The notes under the pieces are model-generated. The model ran no database searches, was not told the origin of the DNA, and was given only the letters and a program-made list of their open reading frames with translations. Positions 33,938 to 42,685 of a stretch of DNA of 62,484 bases are shown here, piece after piece (within the stretch, counting starts at the first letter, position 1; each line of letters starts with the position of its first letter). Source of the stretch: Sphaerisporangium rufum (GTDB lineage: Bacteria; Actinomycetota; Actinomycetes; Streptosporangiales; Streptosporangiaceae); the NCBI RefSeq assembly GCF_016863395.1, contig NZ_BOOU01000089.1, forward strand, positions 1-62,484, written 5' to 3'. The position numbers were made by a program, and so were the translations under genes.

Positions 33938-35219
33938 CCCGGGTCCGCCCGTCCGCCCGCAGCCCGGCCACGTCCGCCGCCAGCCGGTGGCGGACGTGCC
34001 CGATCAGCCGGTACAGGTCGGGGCAGTAGACGCTGGGGTTGGCGAACCCCGACCCGGCCCGGTACCGGTGGGCGTAGTGGCCGCCGCCGCACACCCGCCG
34101 CACCGGGCAGCGGGCGCAGTCGGCGGCGAGGGCGGCCGCGCCGAGCTGCCGGGCGGCCACCGCCGGCAGCCGTAGCGCGGCGTCGAACGACGCGGTCGCC
34201 ACGTGCAGGCCGGTCGCCGTCGCGCCCGGATAGGCGGTCTTCAGCGCGTCGCCCTGCTCGATGGCGCCGTCGGTCTCCACCACCACGCACCGCATCGGTG
34301 ACAGACCGAGCCCTTCCAGGGCGACGGTGCCGCCGAGCAGCAGGTGGACGATCGCCTCGAAGGACCGCACCCCGGTCTCCCGGACCGGCGCGTCGTACCA
34401 GCGGTCGAAGACCGCGATCAGCCAGTCGGCGTAGGGGGTGGCCGGCGAGCCGGACGCGCGGCCGGGCGGCGGCGCCGTCCAGTTGCCGTGTGGGAGCAGG
34501 AAGTCGATCGCCGGCGGCCGGTGGGCGAGCAGCGCCTCGTAGGTGCGCACCGGGTCGTTGCGCGGGTCGACGGTGCACAGCAGGCCGCCGAATATCTCCC
34601 GGTACGGGCCCTCGGCCAGCCGGCGGACCGCCGCCACCGCCCGGGCGTGGCTGCCCCGGCCGTCGGCGCGCCGCCGGTGCCGGTCGTGCGCGTCCTGGTC
34701 CCCGTCCAGGCTCACCCCCACCCGCACGCCCAGGCGGGCGAACAGGCGCAGGTGCTCCTCGTCCAGCAGCATCCCGTTGGTCTGCACCGACACCCGCAGG
34801 CCGACGGCGGGCGGCAGCGCCTCGCGCAGCGCGGTGGCGGCGAAGCCGAGATGGCGGTGGCCGGCCAGCAGCGGCTCCCCGCCGTGCAGCACCACGTTCA
34901 CGTGCGGCAGGGCGTGCGCGCGGGCGTGCTCGGCGATGCGTTCGGCCACCCGGCGGACCAGCGCGCGCGACATCACCCGCGGCTGGCTGCGCCACCCCTG
35001 GTCGGCGGCCTGGTACATGTAGCAATAGTCGCAGGCCAGGTCGCACCGGCTATGGATCTTGAGCACGAAATTGCGGAACGGGTGCGGTGACCAGCCCTTT
35101 TCAATAAGGGCATCCATATCAAGGGAATAAGGCCAGCCCGGATCAAGGTGCTCTTTCCCGTCGGCCGCATCCGGCCGGTCGCCCGGGGAATTTCTCGCCA
35201 CACCTGGCTCAACAGTCAA
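33927..35219 (-). CDS. fxsB: FxsB-family cyclophane-forming radical SAM/SPASM peptide maturase
   Basis: Seen: up to 430 residues. [20 protein letters not shown] then YCYMYQ gives the radical SAM C-x3-C-x2-C at residues 59, 63 and 66. [40 protein letters not shown] and [16 protein letters not shown] are FxsB-type. The SPASM end has [20 protein letters not shown] and [20 protein letters not shown]. Family knowledge: FxsB installs cyclophane rings between an aromatic residue and a residue two positions on, in a short precursor. The TTG at 35219 is a weak start; GTG 35201 is the alternative. It diverges from the FxsA-like gene and FxsT, the normal partners. Confidence 0.88.
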
Positions 35220-35326
35220 AGACGGCCTCGCTATGTCGCTTCGGCACCGGCCGGGTGGGTGGGGCCGGCTCTCCCGCGCCGCGGATGGCCGATGGTGATC
35301 CTGGCCGCACCCGGCGATTATCCGCC

Positions 35327-35332
35327 TATGAT
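35327..35332 (+). promoter_or_regulatory. -10-like element before the FxsA-like gene
   Basis: TATGAT at 35327-35332 stands in the 210-base divergent spacer between fxsB and the precursor gene, about 98 bases before the precursor ATG. No good -35 was found, so the promoter call is tentative. Confidence 0.4.
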
Positions 35333-35429
35333 AGTGAGGCTGTGGGTGATCCCGATGCCCGGCCGTCTTCGACCGGATGAAACCCGGAGACCGGAGTCAC
35401 GTTCCCGTACGGCGACAGGGGCTGCGTCG

Positions 35430-35645
35430 ATGAGTCAGGGCCAAAGCCCGTTAGCGGGTGAAATGCCGTTTTCTCCCGGTGATATTTCGGTGGGGTACGT
35501 GGAACTCACCGGCATCACCGCCGAGCTGGTGGCCGGCCTGCCGGAAACGGCGCTGGCATTCGCGCTGCGCCGGCTGGGACACGAGGTGGTGGCCGGCCCG
35601 AGCCCGATTTCCAATGATTACGCAGAGTCGCCGCCGGCCCTGTGA
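35430..35645 (+). CDS. FxsA-like RiPP precursor with a variant C-terminus
   Basis: Seen: 71 residues. The middle, VGYVELTGITAELVAGLPET then ALAFALRRLGHEV, matches the leader region of FxsA precursors (LTG...L..LP.T.L..ALRRL). The C-terminus is GPSPISNDYAESPPAL, so the defining F-x-S-x-x-COOH end is missing; the only aromatic residue near the end is Tyr64 in Y-A-E-S. I infer a variant core in which Tyr64 and Glu66 (two apart) are the most likely cross-link partners. A second Y-x-E (Y23-V-E25) is in the leader. ATG 35430 has AGGGG upstream; ATG 35463 is possible. It lies between the divergent maturase and FxsT. Confidence 0.75.
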   Translation: MSQGQSPLAGEMPFSPGDISVGYVELTGITAELVAGLPETALAFALRRLGHEVVAGPSPISNDYAESPPAL

Positions 35646-35696
35646 GGGAGCCCGCGATTCCGGCGCCATCGGGGTTTTCGCCGCTGGTCGCCGCTA

Positions 35697-35702
35697 TATA
35701 CT
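35697..35702 (+). promoter_or_regulatory. -10-like element before fxsT
   Basis: TATACT at 35697-35702, in CGCTATATACTGACG, is the best -10 match in the 143 bases between the precursor stop and fxsT. It suggests that fxsT has its own promoter rather than depending on read-through from the precursor. Confidence 0.45.
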
Positions 35703-35788
35703 GACGTCCCCATCGGCACCCGCCGGGAAATGCCCGCGGCCGCTCCAGCCGGGGCCCGGGTGGGGCGGGCCGGGGAAGTGGAGGGGTC

Positions 35789-38700
35789 ATGAATGACGTC
35801 GCCGAGGCTCCCGGCGCCGGTGTCACCATCCTGTTCTGCGCGGCGGCCGGCAATATCGGGCGCACCACGGCCGTCATCAACGTCGCCCTCATCCTCGCGG
35901 CGACCGGTCGCAGGGTGCTGGTCGTCGACGCAGGTCGCGGGCGGCCGCGGGTCGGCGATTATCTGCCCGGTTTCCGGCCCGCCGGTGATATCACCGGCGA
36001 CGCCGCCGCGCCGGACCGCCCGGTGGCCGGATTCCCTGCACTGGAATATGACGCTTCGGATATATCCGGTTATATCCGTTTGTTGCGATTTGATGGAGAC
36101 CGGCCGCTCGGTGAAGCGGAACTGGCCGAGATCCGGGCCGCCCGCGGCGCCTTCGACCACGTGCTGGTGGACATGCCCGGCACCGGCCGCGACCGCCTGC
36201 CGGACGACCTGGCCGACCTGGCCGGTGTGGCCGGCCTGGCCGACCTGATCGTCACCTGCTTTCCGATGAACCCCATGGCGATCGAGGCCGCCGCCGGGCT
36301 GGCCGCCCGGCTGCAGCGCGACGCCGGTCGCCCGGTCGGCCTGGTCGCGCTCGGCCTGCGCGCCGATCCCGGCGCGCTCCAGCCGCTGGAGGAGGCCAGG
36401 CAGGTGGTGCGCGACCGGTTCGACGGGCTGGTCGCGGGCGAGGTGCGCTACGCCGAGATCCCCTACAGCGCCGCCTACGCCGCCACCGGCGCGATCGCCA
36501 TGCTGAGCGAGCCGCCCGGGCACACCGGCGGCCTGCGCCCCGCCTACGAGGAGCTGGCCGACCGGCTCGCCGCCGGCGGCGCCGGCGTGGTGCGCCGGGT
36601 CACGCTGGTGCGCACCGCCCGGCACCGCGCCTGGACCGAGTGGGCCGCGGCCCAGCTCGAGCGCTTCGGCGTGCGCGTCACCACGGTGGCCATGGAGCGG
36701 TTCGGCGGCGAGCGCCACGACGCCGGCCACGCGGTCGTGGTCGTCTCCCCGGCCGGCCTGGAGGCCGACCAGGCCGCCCGGCTGCGCCGGATGGCCCACC
36801 CGGCGATGCGCCTGGTGCTGGTCGACGACCTGCCGCTGCCTGAGGGCTTCTACCCGCACGACATGGTCGACCTGCGCGGCGCCGGCGAGGCGCAGGCCGT
36901 CCGGCTGCTGCGCCGCGCCCTCGGCCTCGGCGGCCCGTACGCCGACGCGCCGGTCGACGCCCGCTTCCCCGGCGCCCCGCCGGCCTCCCGCCTGCCGGCG
37001 CGCAACCCCGGCTTCGTCGGCCGCGACGGCGCCATCGACGCCCTGCGCGACACCCTGCTGGCCGCCCGCGGCGAGCCGGGCACGGCCTGCGTGCTGCACG
37101 GCCCGGCGGGCACCGGCAAGACCGAGATCGCCCTGGAGTACGCCCACCGCTTCGCCGGCGCGTACGACGTCGTGTGGTGGGTGCCGGCCCGCGATGAGCG
37201 GGCGATCCGCGAGTCGCTCGACGCGCTGGCCGCCCGGCTCGCCGTCCCGGCCGGCGCGGACGCCGCTCTGGCCGCCGTCGACCACCTCGCCGCCGGCCGG
37301 TGCGGCGCCTGGCTGCTCGTCTACGACCGGGCGCCGGCCGGCGGGCCGCCCGCCGGGCTGGTGCCGGCCGGCGGCGGCCACGGCCACGTCGTCATCACCT
37401 CCGCCGCGCCGGCCGTCGACTCGCGCCACCCCGGCATCGAGGTCGTCCCCTTCCAGGCCGCCGAGAGCGTCGCGCTGCTCGCCGCCCGGGTGCCCGGCAT
37501 CCGGTACGAACAGGCCGAGGCGGTCGCCGGGCGGGTCGGGCACCTGCCGCTCGTCCTGGACCTGGCCGCCTCCTGGCTGGCCACCCTGGTCATGCGCCTT
37601 CGCCAGGACAACCTCATGGTCGGCGACGCGGTCGCCCGGGCCGTCGACCGGTTCTGCGACGACCACGCCCGCAAGCACGAGGAACTGCAGGACCAGGGCG
37701 TCGCCACCACGGCGCCCCGGGTCATGCTGGAGCTCACCCTGGACACCCTGCCGAGCGACATCGGCGGCCGGGCGCTGCGCCTGGAGGGCATCGGCGGCCA
37801 GGCGGCGCTGCGGCTGCTACGGGCCTGCTCGCTGCTGTCGCCGGACGGCGTCGACCTGCGGCTGCTGCGATCCTGGGCGATGATCCGGCTGCTGGGCGGC
37901 GAGGAGAAGCTGCGCGACCCGCTCATGGTCGACGTCATGCTGCGCACCCTCGGCCGCTACGGCCTGGTCCGGGCCGACCTCGGCGTGCGGGACCGCCCGG
38001 TACAGGTGCATCCGCTGATCGCCGGCCTGGTCCGCGACCGGAAGGGCCCGGACGCGACGCTGGTGGCGGACCTGCGCCTCGCCTTGGCCTCGTGGGCGGA
38101 GCTCGACCCGGACGACCCGTTCGTGCACCGGGTCTTCGACGAGCTGGACCGCCACTTCGACGGGCTGGCCCCGTGGGAGGACGACCGGGCCACGGTCCGC
38201 TGGTGGGTGCTGCGCCAGCTCGGCCACCTGCTGCGGCGCGACGACCGGCCGGCCCGCGAACGGGTGCGCGAGATCGGGCTCAAGGCCCTGGCCGCCTGGG
38301 AGCCGGAGGCGCCGCTGCGGCTGCGGCTGCTGAACGTGCTCTCCCAGGTCTCCCGGCTGCAGGGCGACCACCGGGCCACCGAGCGGTTCGCCGCCGAGGC
38401 GCTGCGGCTGCAGCGCGCGGCGCTCGGCGTCAACCACCCGCGCACGCTGCTCACCGCGGGCGCGCACGCGGCGGCGCTGCGCACCCTGGGGGAGTTCGAC
38501 GAGGCGCTGCACGAGGAGCGCGACGTGCTGCGCGAGCTGCGCGAGCTGCTGGGCGCCCACCATCCGGCCACCGGTGACGCCATGCACAACCTGTCGATCT
38601 CCGAGGCGCTGAACGGCGACCCGGCCCGCGCGCTGCGGCTGGCGAGCGAGCGGCGGCGGCTGCGCGTCCAGCTCGCCGGCGCGGGCGACGCGGCCGCGGC

Positions 38701-39445
38701 CCACACTGCCATCGCGATGGCGCGCTACCACCGCGATCTCGGCCAGCTCGAGGCCTCGCACCGGCTGCTGAAGGCCGTCCTCAGCCGCGGCCACTCGCTG
38801 GGCACCCGCCGCGGCGGCCCGCCGCTGGACGTGCTGGGTGCCGAGAGCGGGCTCGCCATCACCGAGCGGCGGCTCGGTCACCCCTACATGGCGCTGGAGC
38901 GCGACGAGCGCGTGCTGGCCGAGCTGCGCGCCCACCAGGGCGACCATCACCTGCTCACGCTCACCTGCCTGGCCAGCCTGGCCGCCGACCTCGACGCGCT
39001 CGGCAAGCACCGGGACGCGGCCGACCATGCCGCGGCCTGCCTGGACGGACTGGCGCAGACCTTCCCCGACCGCCATCCCTACACGCAGGTCTGCGTGGTG
39101 GCCCTGGGCGCCTACCTGCGCAACGACGGCCGGCTCGACGAGGGCCGCCGGTACGGCGAGCAGGCGCTCGACGTCCTCGGCGACCGGCTCGGGGCGGCGC
39201 ACCCGTGGACCATCGCCGCGGCGGTGGCGCTGGCCGGCACCCTGGTCGCGCAGGGCGACGTCGACACCGCCATCGAGCTGGAACGGGCGGCGGTGGACGG
39301 CTTCGCCGACGCCGGCCTGCCCGACCACCCCAACGCCCGGCTGGTCGAGGCCAACCTCGCCGGCACGCTGCGCCGGGCCGCCGGGGAACCGCCGTCCGCC
39401 TCCGCGGCGCGGCGCGACATCGACCTGGAGATACCCGAGCTTTGA
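35789..39445 (+). CDS. fxsT: FxsT: multi-domain STAND/TPR protein of the FxSxx system
   Basis: Seen: 1218 residues. Domains in order: a ParA/CobQ-like ATPase (residues 10-260) with a changed Walker A, AAAGNIGRTT, in which Arg replaces the P-loop Lys; a TIR-like region (about 270-390, VTLVRTARHRAWTEWAAAQL); an NB-ARC-type NTPase from about 410 with P-loop LHGPAGTGKTEIALEYAHRF and GRVGHLPLVLDLAASWL; and about ten TPR-like repeats (830-1190, for example RFAAEALRLQRAALGVNHPR and ARALRLASERRRLRVQLAGA). This is the architecture named FxsT in FxSxx-COOH loci; its role is unknown, probably sensing or signalling. ATG at 35789 follows GGAGGGG. The unknown gene at 39478 follows after 32 bases. Confidence 0.88.
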   Translation: MNDVAEAPGAGVTILFCAAAGNIGRTTAVINVALILAATGRRVLVVDAGRGRPRVGDYLPGFRPAGDITGDAAAPDRPVAGFPALEYDASDISGYIRLLRFDGDRPLGEAELAEIRAARGAFDHVLVDMPGTGRDRLPDDLADLAGVAGLADLIVTCFPMNPMAIEAAAGLAARLQRDAGRPVGLVALGLRADPGALQPLEEARQVVRDRFDGLVAGEVRYAEIPYSAAYAATGAIAMLSEPPGHTGGLRPAYEELADRLAAGGAGVVRRVTLVRTARHRAWTEWAAAQLERFGVRVTTVAMERFGGERHDAGHAVVVVSPAGLEADQAARLRRMAHPAMRLVLVDDLPLPEGFYPHDMVDLRGAGEAQAVRLLRRALGLGGPYADAPVDARFPGAPPASRLPARNPGFVGRDGAIDALRDTLLAARGEPGTACVLHGPAGTGKTEIALEYAHRFAGAYDVVWWVPARDERAIRESLDALAARLAVPAGADAALAAVDHLAAGRCGAWLLVYDRAPAGGPPAGLVPAGGGHGHVVITSAAPAVDSRHPGIEVVPFQAAESVALLAARVPGIRYEQAEAVAGRVGHLPLVLDLAASWLATLVMRLRQDNLMVGDAVARAVDRFCDDHARKHEELQDQGVATTAPRVMLELTLDTLPSDIGGRALRLEGIGGQAALRLLRACSLLSPDGVDLRLLRSWAMIRLLGGEEKLRDPLMVDVMLRTLGRYGLVRADLGVRDRPVQVHPLIAGLVRDRKGPDATLVADLRLALASWAELDPDDPFVHRVFDELDRHFDGLAPWEDDRATVRWWVLRQLGHLLRRDDRPARERVREIGLKALAAWEPEAPLRLRLLNVLSQVSRLQGDHRATERFAAEALRLQRAALGVNHPRTLLTAGAHAAALRTLGEFDEALHEERDVLRELRELLGAHHPATGDAMHNLSISEALNGDPARALRLASERRRLRVQLAGAGDAAAAHTAIAMARYHRDLGQLEASHRLLKAVLSRGHSLGTRRGGPPLDVLGAESGLAITERRLGHPYMALERDERVLAELRAHQGDHHLLTLTCLASLAADLDALGKHRDAADHAAACLDGLAQTFPDRHPYTQVCVVALGAYLRNDGRLDEGRRYGEQALDVLGDRLGAAHPWTIAAAVALAGTLVAQGDVDTAIELERAAVDGFADAGLPDHPNARLVEANLAGTLRRAAGEPPSASAARRDIDLEIPEL

Positions 39446-39477
39446 CGGCCCGGCACACCGGAGTGGAAGGGACGGCG

Positions 39478-40599
39478 ATGACCTCCGGAGCGTTCACCGG
39501 CGGCGATCAGGAGCGGAAGGCCGTGTACCTTCCGGCGGCGCACGCCGACAGGTTCTACCGCACCACCGCCGACCGTGGCCGGCGGGTCGTCGAATCGGTC
39601 CCCGAACTGCCCTACCTGTCCCACTACCGCAGCGGCGTGCTCAACTTCACCGTGGACGTGCTGGACTCCCGGCCCGCCGGTCCCGGATCCGGCACCGAAC
39701 CGGCTGCGGACCTCGGCACCGGCGCGGCGCGGGGCGCGGAGCCGGTGGGCGGGCGCGCCGCGGTCCCGGGGGCCGGGCAGGGCACCGGGGAGGGCACCGG
39801 GTCCGCCACCGACCGGCTCCGCGACCGGTACCGCCACGCCGGCCGGCAGCTCATCAGCCGGTTCGAGGATTTCGGAGCCTCGCTGCTGCCGCTGGACTCC
39901 GGCGAGCTGATGCGCATGGTGGTGTCCACCCCGCATGGCGGGGTGCACTGCGGGCGACTGCGCGCGGGGGAGTACCTCCTCGGGCTGGCGCAGCGGGGGC
40001 AGGACGTCCCGCGGATGGACCGCGCGATGAACGACCTGATCAGCGAGATCCGCACCCAGGAACTGCGGCTCGGCGCGGAGAACCCGGGCGGCGACCAGGC
40101 GGGCGACGACCTGCCGCCGCTCGCCGCCCCGTCCCAGCCGCACCTGGAGACCGGGCCGGCCTTCGGCGAGTCCTCCCAGGCCAAGCTGGTCGACCTGTGG
40201 TCCCGCACGGTCAACGTCGCCGACCTGCACTACGCGGCGCTGTACCACGACTGGACGCTGGTGCAGGCGGGCGACGTCTTCGCCGAGAGCGAGCTGGACA
40301 TCTGGTTCACCGGCCTGCCCCGCCCCACCCGGCGCGCCCTGTACCAGGACATCGCCGGCCGGCTGCGCGCCGACCTGGTGCGGCTGCACCACGCCCTGCG
40401 CCGGATGGTGCCCGGCCGGGTCGACCGGCTGGTGCTGGACGTGCAGGCCGGCGCGGTCTACGTGCACTGGCCCTGGCACGCGCCGGGCGACTTCCTGATC
40501 GGCGTCACGCTGTACCAGGACATAGTCGACCGGGCCGAGCGGCGGCTGCGCCGGCTGGCCGCGGAGCTCCCGGACGCCGCCGGCGCCCCTTCCGGCTGA
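39478..40599 (+). CDS. Unrecognised protein of the fxs operon
   Basis: Seen: 373 residues, no signal peptide or membrane helix. A central low-complexity Gly/Thr/Ala segment (RPAGPGSGTEPAADLGTGAA) separates a short N-terminal part (AVYLPAAHADRFYRTTADRG) from a helical C-terminal part. The latter includes RQLISRFEDFGASLLPLDSG, VDLWSRTVNVADLHYAALYH, LDIWFTGLPRPTRRALYQDI and VDRLVLDVQAGAVYVHWPWH. I do not recognise the family, and it has no HExxH motif such as some FxsB-linked hydroxylases carry. The ATG follows GGAAGGGACGGCG, 32 bases after the fxsT stop, so it is co-transcribed and probably works with FxsT. The Trp/Tyr/His-rich C-terminus may bind a ligand or partner. Confidence 0.65.
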   Translation: MTSGAFTGGDQERKAVYLPAAHADRFYRTTADRGRRVVESVPELPYLSHYRSGVLNFTVDVLDSRPAGPGSGTEPAADLGTGAARGAEPVGGRAAVPGAGQGTGEGTGSATDRLRDRYRHAGRQLISRFEDFGASLLPLDSGELMRMVVSTPHGGVHCGRLRAGEYLLGLAQRGQDVPRMDRAMNDLISEIRTQELRLGAENPGGDQAGDDLPPLAAPSQPHLETGPAFGESSQAKLVDLWSRTVNVADLHYAALYHDWTLVQAGDVFAESELDIWFTGLPRPTRRALYQDIAGRLRADLVRLHHALRRMVPGRVDRLVLDVQAGAVYVHWPWHAPGDFLIGVTLYQDIVDRAERRLRRLAAELPDAAGAPSG

Positions 40600-40909
40600 C
40601 CGTCCGGGTGCGCGGTCTCGGCCGGACCGGCCCGTCAGTCGCGCGCCGCCCCGCCCGTGCCCGCGCGGCCCGGGAGAGACGCCGGCCACTCATCACGGCC
40701 ATTTCCGCCTCGACCGCGCCGAAGGGGATGGAAAGGGCCGTCTCCGGCGGGCCGGCGGGCGACGTGGTAATTCTTGCCGCCGATTCCCGGCGGGCATCCG
40801 GAGTTTTCACGATTATTCAAGAATCGTGCCGTGGTTCGGCCGGGTGGCGGCGGTTTAGAATCGGGGTCCGGCGCGAAATGCGCTCCCCTTTTCGGGCGGG
40901 AGGACACCC
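40600..40909. other. 310-base intergenic region with inverted repeat and promoter
   Basis: No gene is supported here. The AT-richer second half holds the inverted repeat CACGATT-(7)-AATCGTG at 40808-40828 and a -10-like TAGAAT at 40856-40861 about 50 bases before the antiporter GTG. The antiporter thus probably has its own, regulated promoter and is not in the fxs operon. Confidence 0.55.
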
Positions 40910-42466
40910 GTGAAGGTGCTCATCCGATTCCTCGGCTCGCCGGTCGGGCGGCTGCTGACCATGCTCGCCGCCGCCGCGCTCGGCCTCGCCGTGGCGCGGG
41001 CCACCGACGGCGCCGGGGGCCTGGACACGTCCTCCTGGTACCTGTGGGGCGTCAGCCTGCTGCTCGCCGTCGGACTCTACGGCAGCGCCTCCGGCATCCC
41101 GGCGGACGCGGTGCACGACCTGCGGGTCGTGGTCACCGCGGTGACCGTCGGCGTGCTGCTGAAGACGGCGCTGATCGCCGGGGTCATGTACGTCGCCGGC
41201 GGCCTCCGGCCCGAGGCGATGATCCTCGGCGTCGCGGTCGCGCAGATCGACCCGCTGTCGGTCGCCGCGCTGGCCGGCCGGTCGCGGATGTCGCGGCGGG
41301 CCAAGTCGCTGCTGCTGTCCTGGGCCTCATTCGACGATCCGGTGACCGCGCTGCTCACCGTCTACCTGATGGCGTTCGCGCTGGACGGCGGCGCGGCCCG
41401 ATCCGCCGGGGTGTCCGGCTACCTGGCCGACCTCGGGCTGAACCTCGGGTTCGCCGCCGCCGCCGGCCTCGGCTGGCTGGCCGCCCGCCGGCTGCGCCGC
41501 GCCACTCGCCCGCCGGCGACCACGGCCGCCGCCGCGCCACCCGGGTCGCTCCCGCCGCCCGCTCCCGCCGCCCTGTCCGCGCCGGCCGAGACCGCGTTCG
41601 CCGAGGCCGCGCCGGCCGAGGCCGCGCCGGCCACCCTGTCCACCCCGCCGGTGCCGTCCGGGGCCGGGCGGGCCGAGCCCTCGGCGGCGTCCGGGGTGGC
41701 GGGTGCCGTCGCCCGCATGCGGGGGGTGCTGGCACCGGGCGAGGCGCCGGCGCCCTCGGCGGTGTTCCGGGCGGTGGCCACGCTGGTGCTGGCCGTGCTG
41801 ATCGCCATCGCGGCCTGGCGGTTCTGGATGCTCGGTATCGCACTGATCGGCCTTTTCTATCGGCCGGGCATCGCCGCGCTCACCGACAAGGTCACCCAGG
41901 CGGCCTTCCTGGTCGCCACGTTCGTGCTCGGCATGCTGCTGGTGGACGGCGTCGACCTGCGGCTCGGCCTGGTGCTCGGCTGCGCGGCGTTCGGCGCGCA
42001 GATCGTCGCCGGGCTGCTGATCGCCCGCCGGCTGCCCCGGGTGGACCGCGTCTACCTGGCCCTCGGCCAGCAGAACGGCATCACCGCGGTCATCCTCTCG
42101 CTGGCGCTGGAACCGTACCTGCCGTACGCGGTGAGCGTGGTCGCCCCGGCCATCCTGGTGGTCAACCTGCTGCACCTGGCCGCCAACGGCGCATTCGACC
42201 GCCACGAACGCCTGGCGGCGGCCCGCCGGAAATCCACCGGCCCGCTCCCCGCCCCGGTACCACTCGTGACGTCGCCCGGCGGGTCGCCCTCCGTGGCGCG
42301 GCCGGCCGTCTCGCCCCTGGGGCCGGCAGACCGCCCCGCCGCGGACGGTACCGATCCCGGCGGTCCGGCCGGCGGTCCGGCCGGCGGTTCCCGGCGGTCC
42401 GGCGGTCCGATCGGCGACTACGCCTGGCGGCCGGCCATGGCCCCACGGGGCGATCTACGGCCCTGA
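40910..42466 (+). CDS. Cation/proton antiporter-like membrane protein (CPA superfamily)
   Basis: Seen: 518 residues. About six N-terminal helices (LLTMLAAAALGLAVARA, WYLWGVSLLLAVGLYG, GVLLKTALIAGVMYVAGG, MILGVAVAQIDPLSVAALAG, SWASFDDPVTALLTVYLMAF) and about six in the second half (AVATLVLAVLIAIAAWRFWM, AAFLVATFVLGMLLVDGVDL, LGQQNGITAVILSLALEPYL, VVAPAILVVNLLHLAANG). The helices with D-P and F-D-D-P acids resemble ion-binding sites of CPA antiporters. Odd: an 80-residue Ala/Pro/Glu-rich loop (about 200-285) splits the two halves, and a long Pro/Gly tail follows. GTG at 40910 with GGGAGGA upstream. Which ion it exchanges is unknown. Confidence 0.8.
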   Translation: MKVLIRFLGSPVGRLLTMLAAAALGLAVARATDGAGGLDTSSWYLWGVSLLLAVGLYGSASGIPADAVHDLRVVVTAVTVGVLLKTALIAGVMYVAGGLRPEAMILGVAVAQIDPLSVAALAGRSRMSRRAKSLLLSWASFDDPVTALLTVYLMAFALDGGAARSAGVSGYLADLGLNLGFAAAAGLGWLAARRLRRATRPPATTAAAAPPGSLPPPAPAALSAPAETAFAEAAPAEAAPATLSTPPVPSGAGRAEPSAASGVAGAVARMRGVLAPGEAPAPSAVFRAVATLVLAVLIAIAAWRFWMLGIALIGLFYRPGIAALTDKVTQAAFLVATFVLGMLLVDGVDLRLGLVLGCAAFGAQIVAGLLIARRLPRVDRVYLALGQQNGITAVILSLALEPYLPYAVSVVAPAILVVNLLHLAANGAFDRHERLAAARRKSTGPLPAPVPLVTSPGGSPSVARPAVSPLGPADRPAADGTDPGGPAGGPAGGSRRSGGPIGDYAWRPAMAPRGDLRP

Positions 42467-42685
42467 CCTGCCCGGCGCCGCCGGGCGGCAGCAGGACACC
42501 GCGACTTCGCCGATGTCCGCCGATGTGCGCTGGTGTTCGGTCACGCTCCCGCCCGGCGTGCACCGGCGCGCGCCTCCTGGCGAGGTCCGGTGCCGCCGGA
42601 GCGGCCCGCCCCGGTCCTCCGGGCAGGACGTGGTCCGGTGGACAGGTCGAGGAGCGCCGCGCCGCCGCGGGACGGCCGGCGCCGG

